From: Tenacibaculum sp. SG-28
GTDB taxonomy: Bacteria; Bacteroidota; Bacteroidia; Flavobacteriales; Flavobacteriaceae
Direction of reading: 5' to 3'
Length of the DNA stretch: 64,000 nt
Assembly (NCBI RefSeq): GCF_002954385.1
Contig: NZ_MQVY01000002.1
Location: 632,355 to 696,354 of the forward strand
Shown here in pieces: positions 38,789 to 50,588 of this stretch. The position numbers were made by a program, and so were the translations under genes. A model generated the notes under the pieces. The model searched no databases and was not told where the DNA came from. It saw only the letters and a program-made list of their open reading frames with translations. Every line of letters starts with the position of its first letter. Positions within the stretch are counted from its first letter, which is position 1.

Positions 38789-41086
38789 ATGAGTGAATCA
38801 AGAAAGCGACGAGAGGCTTTGCTATATCATGCCAAGCCCAAACCTGGTAAGATATCTGTTGTACCCACTAAAAAATATGCTACGCAGCACGATTTGTCGT
38901 TGGCATATTCTCCTGGTGTGGCAGAGCCTTGTTTGGAAATAGCAAAAGACAGAGACAACGTATATAAATATACCTCTAAAGGGAATTTGGTAGCTGTTAT
39001 TTCCAATGGAACTGCAGTACTAGGATTAGGAGATATTGGTCCGGAGGCATCCAAACCAGTGATGGAAGGAAAAGGCTTATTATTTAAGATTTTTGCAGAT
39101 ATCGATGTTTTTGATATCGAGGTAGACACCACTGATGTAGATAAATTTATCGATACAGTGAAGGCGATTGCTCCAACTTTTGGAGGAATTAACTTAGAGG
39201 ATATCAAAGCACCAGAGGCTTTTGAGATAGAGAGGAGATTAAAGGAAGAATTAGATATTCCGGTAATGCATGATGACCAGCACGGAACCGCTATTATTTC
39301 CGCAGCTGCTTTAATTAATGCCCTGGAAATTAATGGAAAAGATATCGAAAAGGTTCAGATCGTAGTTAATGGAGCGGGTGCAGCTGCAATTTCATGTACA
39401 CGCTTGTATCTTGCACTTGGAGTGAGGAGAGAGAACGTAATTATGTGCGATAGCAAAGGAGTAATTAGAAAAGATAGAGAAAATTTAACGCCACAAAAAG
39501 CCGAATTTGCAACCGATAAAGATTTACATAGCCTAGACGAAGCTATGCTAAATAGCGATGTTTTTATAGGACTTTCGAAAGGAAATGTAGTAAGTCCGGA
39601 GATGCTATTATCTATGGCAAAAAATCCTATTGTTTTTGCAATGGCAAATCCTGAGCCAGAAATTACGTATGATTTAGCGGTGGCTACTCGCGATGATATT
39701 ATCATGGCTACAGGAAGATCTGACAATCCAAACCAAGTAAACAACGTTTTAGGGTTTCCATTTATCTTTAGAGGTGCATTAGATGTTAGGGCAACGAAGA
39801 TAAATGAGGAAATGAAAATGGCAGCAGTATACGCTTTGGCAGATTTAGCCAAGAAGTCAGTTCCAGAGCAAGTAAATATAGTTTATGATGAGGTAAGTTT
39901 ATCGTTTGGAAAAGACTATATTATACCAAAACCTTTCGACCCAAGGCTTATTTATGAAATTCCTCCGGCAATCGCTAAAGCGGCAATGGACTCGGGCGTT
40001 GCAAAAGAACCAATTAACGATTGGGATAAATACCGCGATGAATTAATGGATCGCTCTGGTTCTGGAAGTAAGGAAATACGATTATTACACAACAGAGCAA
40101 AGAAAGACCCTAAAAATATAGTTTTTGCAGAGGCAGATCATCTGGATGTTCTCAAGGCGGCGCAGCGTATTTATGAAGAAAAGATGGGAGTACCAATTTT
40201 GCTCGGAAGAAAGGAGGTCATCTTAGAATTGAAGAAAGAGCTTGGTTTTGTGGGAGAAGTTCCAATTATTGATCCAAAACAAGATGAGGAGAAAGAGACT
40301 AGAACCCGATATGCTGAAATTTTTTGGAGGTCACGCCAACGGAAAGGAATTACCTTATTTGAGGCGAAAAAATTAATGCGAGAACGAAATTATTTTGCAG
40401 CTATGATGGTGAATACCGGAGAAGCAGATGCACTTATTACTGGTTATGCAAGGCCTTACGCATCGGTGGTAAAACCAATGCTCGAACTCATCGAAAAAGA
40501 TAAAGGAGTTTCTCGCGTTGCGGCAACAAACTTAATGCTTACCAAACAAGGTCCTATATTCTTAGCAGATACCACTATTAACATCAATCCGACAGCAAAA
40601 GACCTGGCTAAAATTACACAATTAACCTCTGGTCTTGCTAAAATGTTTGGTGTGAAACCTAATATCGCGATGTTAGGATTTTCAAATTTTGGCTCTGCCA
40701 ATTCGGAGAGTTCCGTTAAAATTCGCGAAGCAGTTTCTTATATACACAGAAATTTCCCAAAAGTAGTAGTGGATGGAGAGTTACAAGCTGATTTTGCTTT
40801 TAATCCTGCACTTTTAGCAAAAGAGTTTCCATTTTCAAAATTAAATGGGAAGAAAGTAAATGTGTTAATTTTTCCGAATTTAGAGGCAGCCAATATCACC
40901 TATAAACTCATGAAGCAACTCGATGGTGTTGAATCTGTAGGTCCTATTTTAATGGGGATGAGTAAACCAGTACATATTATTCAATTAGGGGCAAGTGTAG
41001 ATGAGATGGTTAATATGGCCGCTGTTGCTGTTGTGGATGCACAAAACAGGGCTAGAATTAAAAAGCAATCGGAGGTAGAGATTTAA
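38789..41086 (+). CDS. maeB: NADP-dependent malic enzyme, MaeB type (malic enzyme-phosphotransacetylase fusion)
   Basis: Oxidatively decarboxylates malate to pyruvate, giving NADPH. The 765-residue protein is the long MaeB form: malic enzyme core (about 1-420; SNGTAVLGLGDIG, VMHDDQHGTAIISAA, NGAGAAAISC, FAMANPEPEI) fused to a phosphotransacetylase-like domain (about 430-760, ending VDAQNRARIKKQ) that acts as an allosteric acetyl-CoA sensor in relatives. A good promoter precedes it. ruvA follows 52 bases later on the same strand. Confidence 0.95.
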   Translation: MSESRKRREALLYHAKPKPGKISVVPTKKYATQHDLSLAYSPGVAEPCLEIAKDRDNVYKYTSKGNLVAVISNGTAVLGLGDIGPEASKPVMEGKGLLFKIFADIDVFDIEVDTTDVDKFIDTVKAIAPTFGGINLEDIKAPEAFEIERRLKEELDIPVMHDDQHGTAIISAAALINALEINGKDIEKVQIVVNGAGAAAISCTRLYLALGVRRENVIMCDSKGVIRKDRENLTPQKAEFATDKDLHSLDEAMLNSDVFIGLSKGNVVSPEMLLSMAKNPIVFAMANPEPEITYDLAVATRDDIIMATGRSDNPNQVNNVLGFPFIFRGALDVRATKINEEMKMAAVYALADLAKKSVPEQVNIVYDEVSLSFGKDYIIPKPFDPRLIYEIPPAIAKAAMDSGVAKEPINDWDKYRDELMDRSGSGSKEIRLLHNRAKKDPKNIVFAEADHLDVLKAAQRIYEEKMGVPILLGRKEVILELKKELGFVGEVPIIDPKQDEEKETRTRYAEIFWRSRQRKGITLFEAKKLMRERNYFAAMMVNTGEADALITGYARPYASVVKPMLELIEKDKGVSRVAATNLMLTKQGPIFLADTTININPTAKDLAKITQLTSGLAKMFGVKPNIAMLGFSNFGSANSESSVKIREAVSYIHRNFPKVVVDGELQADFAFNPALLAKEFPFSKLNGKKVNVLIFPNLEAANITYKLMKQLDGVESVGPILMGMSKPVHIIQLGASVDEMVNMAAVAVVDAQNRARIKKQSEVEI

Positions 41087-41138
41087 ATTTGTTTAAAAGT
41101 TTTTTTATACTTTAGACAGCGCAGAAAACCAAACTTTA

Positions 41139-41720
41139 ATGATTACACAAATAAGAGGCAGACTTGTAGAAAAAAATCCAACGTATGCCGTTGTAGATTG
41201 TAATGGAGTAGGATATTTATTGCACATTTCTTTGCATACCTTTTCCGCTTTACCAGAGGAGGAGAGCGTGACCTTGTATACCCATCTTTCTATTCGTGAA
41301 GACGCACATACACTATTTGGTTTTTCCAGTAAAATGGAAAGGGAGGTTTTTTTATTATTGGTTTCTGTCTCCGGGGTAGGACCAAGTACTGCACGAACCA
41401 TGCTGTCTTCGATGACGGCCCAGGAAATTCAGCATGCAATTGCATCCGAAGATGTGAAACTCATTCAATCTGTAAAAGGTATTGGAGCTAAAACAGCACA
41501 ACGCATCATCGTGGATCTAAAAGATAAAATAGTTAAGATTTTTGGTGTAGATGAAGTTTCTGTTGTTCAAAACAATACAAACAAGGAAGAAGCGTTATCT
41601 GCTTTAGAGGTATTGGGCTTTTCACGAAAACAGGCAGAAAAAGTAGTGCTTAATATCCTAAAAGAAACACCAGACGTAAGTATAGAGAAACTGATAAAAC
41701 TGGCATTAAAAAACTTATAA
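41139..41720 (+). CDS. ruvA: Holliday junction branch migration protein RuvA
   Basis: RuvA binds Holliday junctions and loads the RuvB motor. The 193-residue protein has the N-terminal OB domain (MITQIRGRLVEKNPTYAVVDCNGVGY), the HhH pair region (LLLVSVSGVGPSTARTMLS and LIQSVKGIGAKTAQRIIVDLKDK) and the C-terminal domain III (EEALSALEVLGFSRKQAEK). Normal length. It starts 52 bases after maeB and precedes sprA by five bases. This maeB-ruvA-sprA order is common in Flavobacteriaceae. Confidence 0.96.
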   Translation: MITQIRGRLVEKNPTYAVVDCNGVGYLLHISLHTFSALPEEESVTLYTHLSIREDAHTLFGFSSKMEREVFLLLVSVSGVGPSTARTMLSSMTAQEIQHAIASEDVKLIQSVKGIGAKTAQRIIVDLKDKIVKIFGVDEVSVVQNNTNKEEALSALEVLGFSRKQAEKVVLNILKETPDVSIEKLIKLALKNL

Positions 41721-41725
41721 TAACG

Positions 41726-44700
41726 TTGAAAAATACATTTGTTAATAAATTAGTTACAACACTTACTTTACTGGTAAGTGTTGTTTCGTTTTCACAAAAC
41801 GTTGCCAGTGCTAGTCAAATAGTAAAGAAGGATACCGTAATTCCTTTAAAATATAATTTTAAGTACAACCAACAAGGATCTTTATTTCTTAACAATCCTT
41901 CCGAATACACAGTTTACTATGATGAGGTTTTAAAGAAGTTTGTACTATTAGAAAAAATAGGAGACTACACCATAGGAAACCCGATATTCATGACCATGGA
42001 GGAATATGAAAAATTCCGACTTAATCAGGATATTAAATCCTATTTTAAAGAAAAGCTAGATGCTACGGATACAAGAAAGAAAGGAAGTAAAGAAGCAAGA
42101 AAGAATTTATTGCCAAAATACTATGTGAATTCTAAGTTTTTTGAGTCTGTTTTTGGAGGGAATAGTGTAGAAGTAATTCCAAGAGGACAAGTCAATATTA
42201 AATTAGGAGGGATATATCAGAACAACGAAAATCCGCAAATTTCAATTGACAATCAGAGTAGTTTTACCTTCGATTTTGACCAACAAATAAGCGCAAGTTT
42301 ACAGGCAAAAGTTGGAACTCGATTACAAGTAACTGCAAATTATGATACCCAATCTACCTTCGATTTTCAAAATCTGATCAAGTTAGAGTATACGCCTACT
42401 GAGGATGACATAATTCAAGGAATTGATGCCGGTAATATTAGTATGCCCATAAAAAACTCTCTGATTAATGGTGCACAAGCACTTTTTGGAATAAAGACAG
42501 ACTTACAATTCGGAAAAACCAAAATAACAGCTGCTTTTTCACAGCAAAACTCACAGTCTAAAACAGTAGTTTCTGAAGGAGGTGCTACAATTGAAGAGTT
42601 TGAGTTTAGAGCCTCTGATTATGATAACGACCGACACTTTTTCCTATCGCAATATTTCCGGGAGAATTATAAAAAAGCATTAAATCAATATCCATTAATT
42701 AACAGTCCTATCAACATAACTAGGGTGGAGGTTTGGATCACCAACCAAACCCAAAATGTGAATGATTTTAGAAGTATCGTAGCCGTGGCAGATATCGGAG
42801 AATCGAACTCCTCGGCAACTTCCGATAACTTAGTAAACAATACTGTGGTAGATCCTTCGATAAGCCCGGTTCGCGTTGGTGCATCCAATTTACCATACAA
42901 TGAGGTTAATAAAGTAAAAGATCTTTTGGTAGAAAATGGTCCTATTCGAGATGTTGCAACACTTACCAATGCTTTTGCCGATGCAGGAATTACTGGAACA
43001 GTACAAGGTTCGGATTATTCTTATTTACAGAATGCCAGGAAATTACAACCCAATGAATACACTTTAAATTCCCAATTGGGATATATTTCCTTAAATAGAC
43101 GTTTAAACGATGGGGAGGTATTAGCCGTTGCCTATGAATATACAGTGGTAGGGGCAACCGAAAATGGCGCACCAAGTAGCACCTCTGTTTTTAAAGTAGG
43201 AGAGTTTTCAAACGATGGTATTATCGCACCAGATAATTTAGTAGTAAAACTTTTACGAAGTGAAATCCTCTCTACAACAAGATCCAATGACAATTCCAAG
43301 CCTTTTCCAACCTGGCAATTAATGATGAAAAACGTATATGCCATCAGCGCGTATACGCTGCAGCAGGAGGGTTTTCGTTTCGAATTATTGTATCGTGATG
43401 ATGAAACAGGAACGCTACAAAACACCCTACAAAACGCTGTAAGTTCTGATATCGGAAATACGCCATTAATGCAGGTATTTCATATAGATCGTTTAGACCA
43501 AAGCCAATATCAGGTGCCTGGGGGAGATGGTTTTTTCGACTTTATTGAGGGGGCTACTGTTAATGCCCAAAAAGGATATGTTATTTTCCCAGATCCTGAG
43601 CCCTTCGGAACAAATTCTTATCTAGACAATAAGCTAGTTGGCAACGATAAAGATAAATATTTGTTTGAAGAGTTGTATTTAACCACTAAAATCCAAGCTA
43701 AAAACGAATACCAGAACAAAGATAAATTCTTTCTAAAAGGGTATTACAAATCGGAATCTAGCAGAGGAATATCACTAGGAGCATTTAATATTCCGAGAGG
43801 TTCTGTAAATGTTACCGCAGGAGGAAGACAGCTCGTAGAGGGAATAGATTACGTGGTAGATTATCAATTGGGAAGAGTACAAATTCTCGACCCTGGCTTA
43901 GAGGCTTCTGGAGTTCCAATTAATGCTACGGTAGAAAACAATACTTTTTTTAACCAACAACGTAAAACTTTTATAGGAGTAGACGTAGAACATCGCTTTT
44001 CGGAAGATTTTACGCTAGGAGGAACTTTTTTAAACGTTAGTGAAAAACCAATTACGCCAAAAGTAAATTTTGGAGGAGAACCGATTAATAATGTGATGCT
44101 AGGTTTGAATTTAGACTACTCTTCTGAGGTGCCCTATCTAACGAAATTAGCAAATAAACTCCCCTTTGTAGAGACCGATGTGGTTTCTAATGTTTCGGTA
44201 AGAGCGGATATGGCATATCTTCTACCAGGATCACCAAGTGGTATTGATGTTAACGGAACGGCAACTTCTTATGTAGATGATTTTGAAGCTTCACAAATAC
44301 CAATAAATCTTAATGCGCCTCAACAATGGTTTTTGGCCAGTACCCCAGAATCGCAAGGTTTTGAAACCGACGGTAAGCAAGTAAACCAATTAGATTACAA
44401 TAACCGTCGTGCCAAATTAGCATGGTACAATATTGACCAACTTTTTTATGGTACTACGAACCGACCATCCAATATCAATGAAAATGAATTATCGAGAGAT
44501 CAGGTACGACAAATTAGATATGAAGAGTTATTTGATATCGATTTAGATATTACCCAGCAAAATTTGGTGCGAACCCTAGATTTGGCTTTTTATCCGGCAG
44601 AGCGAGGCCCTTACAATTACAATACCAATCCCGATGAGGCAGACATTGATGCAAGTAATGACAAAGTATCTTTGTTAAAGCCAGAGGAGAACTGGGGAGG

Positions 44701-47700
44701 AATCATGCGTTCGTTAACTACAAATAATTTCGAGCAGGCCAACGTAGAGTACATTCAATTTTGGCTAATGGATCCCTACGAGAATTATTCGATTACAGAA
44801 GAAGAAGGATTTCCTTCCAATTTAAATCCTAACGACCCTACTAATTACACTGGTAAACTTTTTATAAATCTTGAAATATTTCCGAAGATATTTTACGTGA
44901 TGGAAGCAAGCAATATGAAAATGGACTGCCGGAAGATGGAGAAAAGATCGAAGGTAATAATGTACGAGAATCAGTTTGGGGATATACGCCTATAAATCCT
45001 TCAATTTTATATGCTTTTGCTGCAGAGGATCTCGCGCGAACTAACCAAGATGTTGGTTTGGATGGTCTATCCGATTCCGATGAGAAAAAACCGAGTACTT
45101 CCGAAGATCCAATAAACGGAAGGCTAAATCCTTTTCCATTAGAATACCGACAGTTATCCGATCCTTCTGGGGATAATTTTCAATTTTTTAGAGGTAGTGA
45201 ATTAGATGCTAATAATGCTTCTATTTTGTCGCGATACAAAGACTATAACAATACCCAAGGAAATTCACCTACCGCAAATCAGTCTACAGAATCGTACCCT
45301 ACTTCCGCAACCACTTACCCAGATACAGAGGATATCAATAAAGACCAAACCATGAATCCGGTGAGTAGTTATTTTGAATACGAAATATCTATGGATAGAA
45401 GCGATTTACGTTTAGGACAAAACTATATCGTAGATGAAAAGGAGAGTACGATTGTTTTAGCAAACGGCCAAAATCAAACTACCAAGTGGTACCAATTTCG
45501 TATCCCAATACGAAATGTTGAAGACGACCAAAGAATTAACGGTATTACCGATTTTAACAGCATACGCTTTATCAGAATGTTTGTGACGCAGTTTAAAATT
45601 CCGGTAGTTTTACGATTTGGTGAGTTAGAACTTGTACGAAGTGATTGGAGAAGGTATACCCAGGGTTTAGACAGCCAACAATTAAATAATTTTGAAATCG
45701 GTGTGGTGAACATCGAACAGAATAATGATAAATATGCTTTACCTCCAGGTATTCAGCGAGAGCAGCTACAGGGAACGAATAGAATTCAACGACAAAACGA
45801 GCAGTCTGTTACCCTAAAAGTAACCGACCTTCCTGCAGACTCTACAAGAACTATTTACAAAAATATCAGTATTGATATGCGAAGGTATAAAAACCTACGT
45901 ATGTATTTGCACGCAGAGGATCCTGATGGGTTAGCAAAGCAAGGCGAGAATTCAGAGACCGCTGCTATAATTCGTTTAGGTACCGATTTGAATGACAATT
46001 ACTACGAAATTGAAAAGCCACTTATTTATTCCGCAACCAACGGAACTCCAGTGCCCGATAAAGTTTGGCCTGTGGAGAACAATTTAGAAATTCTCTTAGA
46101 AGAATTGGCAGGTTTAAAGTTGGAAAGAACCGGAAGTGCCTCGGATGTGTATACAGGAGTTAGTTCTAATGGTTTAAAAATATCGGTTAAAGGGAATCCG
46201 ACGCTGGCACAAATACGAACCGTGATGTTAGGAGTTAAGAACGAGTCGGCTTCTGCAAAATCAATTGAGGTATGGTTTAACGAATTACGCGTAGTTGGAT
46301 TCGATAACAAAGGAGGATGGGCAGCAGTGGTAAATGCAGATGCAAACCTTGCTGATGTCGCAAATATTTCTTTAGGTGGTCGTATGTCTACCATTGGTTT
46401 TGGTAATGTAGAGGATCGAGTGCAACAGCGAAGTTTAGAGGAGATTAAGCAGTACAATATCGCAACCAATATAGAGCTTAATAAAGTGCTAATGCCAGCG
46501 AAGTGGAACATGCAAATTCCGATGAGTTATAGCTATGGGGAGGAATTTAGAGATCCCAAATACGACCCGCAATTCCAAGATATTGAAATTGAAGACGCAA
46601 AAGAAAATGGTTCTGAGTTGGCAAAGAAAAATATTGCCAATGCTCAAGATTATACAAGGCGAAAAAGTATTAGTTTTATCAATGTAAAAAAGAACAGAAA
46701 CCCCGAGAGTAAGAAAAAACAGAAATTCTACGACGTAGAGAATTTCTCTGTTTCCTATTCTTATAACGAAGAGTTTCACAAAGATTACAATATTGAAAAG
46801 TTTATCAATCAGAACTTGATGGCAGGCGCAAATTATAATTTTAATTTTACTCCTTTTGTTGTCGAGCCCTTTAAAAAATCAAATACTTTTAACAGCAAGT
46901 ATTTGCGCTTTATCAAAGATTTTAATTTAAATCCAGTACCCAAAACTATCGCTGTTAACTCGAGAATCAACCGAAATTATAGTTCTCAAAAATCTAGAAA
47001 CCTGATTGAAGGGTTAACACCGCAGCCAGAACTTAAACAGCGAAATTTTGCCTTTAATTGGGATTATACCATTGGTTTTGATTTAACCAAGTCGTTACAA
47101 CTTAATTTCAACGCCACCAATAGTCACATATACGATAGCTTTGGTAGGGAAGAAGACCTAGATATTTACGACAAGTTTTTGATGTAGGACGTCCTAATAG
47201 TTACCATCAAAATTAAATGCTACCTATAAAGTTCCCTTGAATAAGTTTCCGTTTTTAGGATTTGTTTCAGCAGATTATGGTTATACTGCAGACTTTGATT
47301 GGCAGGGAACTTCACAGAGTCCTATATACAACGACGCTGGTGAGGTAGTGGGCGATATAAAGGATAAAATTGGGAATATGATTCAGAATGCCAATACCCA
47401 CAACCTTAATACTGCTATTGATTTTCAAAAATTTACAAAGCTATTAAATTAGAAAATCTCTTTGTAAAACAACCTAAAAAAGGGCCGGTGCAAAAAGGGT
47501 CGTTAAAAGCAAAAAGTACTGCTGCTTCTAAGGAAGTCAAATTAAAGAATAATGCAAGTTTTGGACAAAAGGCACTCAAAGGGGTGTACGATGTATTGAC
47601 TTCTGTTAAAAGAGCCAAAATAAACTACAGCCAAAACAATGGTACTTTACTACAAGGATATATTCCTTCGGTTGGGTTCTTAGGAAGAAATAGTTACAAT

Positions 47701-48939
47701 GGAAGTACGGCTCCTTCGCTTGGTTTTGTATTTGGAAGTCAAACCGATATTTTAAACAATGCAATTGCTAACAATTGGTTGGTTACCAGAAATCCAAACG
47801 ATTCCACCGATACGTATTACAACAAAAACTACGGAAAAACCAAAAACTCCAAATTAGACTATACGGTTTCTGTAAAACCCTTGAAAAGTTTAACCATAGA
47901 CCTTCGCGGAAACAGAATTAAAACAAGTAATATTTCTCAACAGTTAGACATTATTAACGATGGATTTGGAAGTTTTGCACAAAACGAAAATATTCGAGCT
48001 TTTGAAACAGGGAACTATAGCATAAGTCATTTTATGTTAGGAACTATGTTTGCGAATAGTGATAATTTGTATCAAAACTTTAGAGCTTACAGAAGTACGA
48101 TTGCCAATCGCTTATACGATGAAACAGGTTTGCCTCGTCCATCCAACCCGAATGACCCAGCGTTTCAAGAAAATGGGCAGCAAGTGATGCTTCCGGCATT
48201 TATCGCTGCATATTCAGGAAATAGTCCTAACTCGGTAGACACTGGTATTTTTAGAAATGTTCCAATACCAAATTGGACCCTGCGATACAATGGCTTTATG
48301 AAGTACAAGTGGTTTAAGAAAAACTTTACTTCCTTTACCCTTTCACACGGCTATAGATCTTCCTATACCATAGGAAATTATACTAATAATTTACAGTATG
48401 AGTTTGGAGAAGCAAACACCTCCGGAAACTTTCAACCGGAATTGTTAATTTCGTCTGCAACTTTAATTGACGAATTTTCACCGTTAATTAAAGTAGACTT
48501 TAGAATGAAAAATTCACTTTCCTTTAAAGGAGAGGTGCGCAGAGATCGAAGTTTAACGTTAAATTTTAATAACAATACCATTACCGATATAAATGGAACA
48601 GAATACGTATTTGGTTTTGGATATAAGCTAAGAGATGTTAAATTTGTAACCAGATTTACAGGAAAGAAAGAAACCATGAAAGGGGATATCAATTTTAGAG
48701 CCGATATTTCTTTACGTGATAACATAACATTAATACGCAGTGTCGACGAAGAGAACAACCAAGTAACCGGAGGAGAAACGCTTTTAGGAATAAAGTTTTT
48801 AGCAGATTATAATTTGAGCAGTAACTTAACAGCGTCATTTTATTACAACCATCAAACTTTTAACTATGCAATATCTACCACCTTCCCTCGTCAGGCAATT
48901 AATGCAGGAATTAACATCGTTTACAATTTAGGAAATTAA
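41726..48939 (+). CDS. sprA: SprA, type IX secretion outer-membrane translocon, four frame breaks
   Basis: SprA forms the giant outer-membrane pore of the T9SS and is also needed for gliding. The open frames (41726-44995, 45058-47187, 47237-47452, 47488-48939) together cover about 2,400 residues, as expected. N terminus ([22 protein letters not shown]) is a signal peptide; [13 protein letters not shown] and many strand-like repeats follow. Breaks, each one lost base: near 44873 (repair INLGNISEDIL), T5 at 47176-47180 ([12 protein letters not shown]), A4 at 47209-47212 (HQKLNATYK), T3 at 47432-47434 ([11 protein letters not shown]). Four breaks in a needed gene support sequence error over gene loss. 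A GTG/TTG-like start around 41726 is possible; gcvH follows. Confidence 0.9.
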
Positions 48940-48970
48940 CATTAATAACAATAAAAACACACACAATACA

Positions 48971-49351
48971 ATGAACATTCCATCAGAATTAAAATATACC
49001 AAAGACCATGAATGGGTATCGATTGAAGGAGAGATTGCAACAATAGGAATCACAGATTTTGCACAAGGTGAACTCGGTGACATCGTTTATGTAGACGTAG
49101 ACACACTAGACGACACTTTAGATATTGAAGAGGTTTTTGGTTCTGTTGAAGCAGTAAAAACGGTTTCTGATTTATTCATGCCTATTGCTGGAGAGGTAAT
49201 AGAGTTAAATGAAGCCTTAGAAGATGAGCCAGAATTAGTAAATTCGGATCCTTATGGAAAAGGATGGATGATTAAGGTTAAAATCTCAGACACTGCGCAA
49301 ATGGAAAGTTTATTATCAGCAGATGCTTATAAAGAACTTATTCAAGGATAG
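48971..49351 (+). CDS. gcvH: glycine cleavage system protein H
   Basis: Lipoyl-carrying shuttle protein of glycine cleavage. The 126-residue protein has the hallmark [12 protein letters not shown] with the lipoylated lysine at K63, plus [14 protein letters not shown] at the start and [15 protein letters not shown]. No other gcv genes are adjacent; the position after sprA is a conserved flavobacterial arrangement. Frame intact. Confidence 0.96.
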   Translation: MNIPSELKYTKDHEWVSIEGEIATIGITDFAQGELGDIVYVDVDTLDDTLDIEEVFGSVEAVKTVSDLFMPIAGEVIELNEALEDEPELVNSDPYGKGWMIKVKISDTAQMESLLSADAYKELIQG

Positions 49352-49750
49352 AAAAATTTGGGCTGTAATAGCAATACTAATTACTGTTAGTATTGCTGTT
49401 TTAAGCCTCGTTCGACTTAAACCACCTTCAGTTTCCTTTACAAATGTAGACAAGATTGGTCATGCAATTGCTTATTTTGTCCTTGCTTTTGCATGGTTTC
49501 AGGTTTTTGGGGTCAAAAAAAGCGCCTTTTTTTAGTATTTATTTGTTGCTTTCTCTACGGCATAATTATTGAGGTATTACAAGCAACAACAACGAATTAC
49601 AGGTCAGGAGAGTTTTATGATATTCTCGCAAATTCTTCAGGAATAGCAGTAGCATTAGCAGTAATGGTAGCTTTTTTTCAAAAAAAAAGACTATTTGAAA
49701 AATTACTTTGTAAAAGTCGAAATAAATTATTTAAATTAGCGAACTATTAA
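49323..49750 (+). CDS. VanZ-like family membrane protein, frame broken at 49515-49521
   Basis: VanZ-like proteins are small membrane proteins, some implicated in glycopeptide resistance. The start ATG at 49323 lies inside the gcvH end (29-base overlap). One missing A in the A7 run at 49515-49521 (repair reads [17 protein letters not shown]) joins the two frames, about 142 residues. Three or four hydrophobic helices; the motif [14 protein letters not shown] and GIIIEVLQ...[16 protein letters not shown] are typical of the family. The biological role here is unknown; actual resistance activity is not implied. Confidence 0.82.
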
Positions 49751-49761
49751 AAACGTATAGG

Positions 49762-50484
49762 ATGGAAATTAAGAAAAATCCAAAATCAAATCTAGAAAAT
49801 TACAGCAAGCTTTTTGTGCAGTTAGGTTTGGTTTTAGCTTTGTTTGTAACATATGTAGCGATTGAGAACAAAACATATGATAAGATAATTGGAGAATTAG
49901 GTATGGCAGATATGTCTGCAGATATTGAAGAAGAGACAATTGAAATACAGCCAGAGCCACCAAAACCAAAACCAAAAACTCCACCACCACCAGCTCCTGA
50001 AAAGATAGAAGTTATTGAAGATGAAAAAGAAGTTGAAGAAACGATCATTGAATCTACCGAAACGGATGAAACAGAAGCCGTAGAGGTAGAAGAGATTGAA
50101 GAGGTAGAAGAAGAGGAAGAAGTAATAGAAGACGTTCCTTTCTCGATTATTGAAGACGTTCCAGTTTTTCCTGGATGTAAAGGATCTAAGGAGGAAAAGA
50201 AGGCCTGTTTGAATAAAAAAATGAACCAACACGTGAAGCGTTATTTTGACGCAGAACTTGCAAACGAATTAGGATTGGCTCCTGGTAAGAAAAGAATATA
50301 TTTAATTTTTAAAATTGGTAAAACCGGAGAAATTGAAGATATAAATGCGAGAGCACCGCACCCAAGATTGAAAAAAGAAGCGATACGAATCGCTAAAAAG
50401 TTACCTAAAATGCAACCTGGTAAACAAAGAGGACGTCCTGTACGAGTTGGGTATACGCTACCAATATCGTTCAATGTAGAATAA
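49762..50484 (+). CDS. tonB: energy transducer TonB
   Basis: TonB couples ExbBD proton motive force to outer-membrane receptors. The 240-residue protein has one membrane anchor (about 17-36), a proline/lysine stretch (PEPPKPKPKTPPPPAPEK), an acidic repeat-rich spacer (EEVEEEEEVIEDV) and a C-terminal TonB domain (about 165-240, KIGKTGEIEDINARAPHPRLKKEAIRI). Twelve bases after the vanZ stop. A paralogue follows after a terminator. No exbB or exbD is visible. Confidence 0.9.
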   Translation: MEIKKNPKSNLENYSKLFVQLGLVLALFVTYVAIENKTYDKIIGELGMADMSADIEEETIEIQPEPPKPKPKTPPPPAPEKIEVIEDEKEVEETIIESTETDETEAVEVEEIEEVEEEEEVIEDVPFSIIEDVPVFPGCKGSKEEKKACLNKKMNQHVKRYFDAELANELGLAPGKKRIYLIFKIGKTGEIEDINARAPHPRLKKEAIRIAKKLPKMQPGKQRGRPVRVGYTLPISFNVE

Positions 50485-50506
50485 ATAGTTCATTTTATAT
50501 ATAGTT

Positions 50507-50537
50507 AAAAGCAATCCACTTCGGATTGCTTTTTTTA
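50507..50537 (+). terminator. terminator between the two tonB genes
   Basis: Hairpin AAAAGCAATCC / GGATTGCTTTT with a five-base loop and a T-run, 23 bases past the first tonB stop. Confidence 0.85.
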
Positions 50538-50588
50538 TTGGCATATTTCTTGTACTGTTTATATCGATTAACATAATTTATAAGCACT

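Noticed and set aside
38827..39852. Long minus-strand ORFs opposite the malic enzyme gene
   Set aside because: Antisense shadows of the strong maeB frame, with no motif.
49323..49750. Antibiotic resistance gene from VanZ similarity
   Set aside because: VanZ-like fold alone, without a van cluster, does not indicate glycopeptide resistance.
49897..50232. Minus-strand ORF very rich in F, W and Y
   Set aside because: It lies opposite the proline/glutamate-rich tonB spacer and its composition is the complement of those codons; a shadow.
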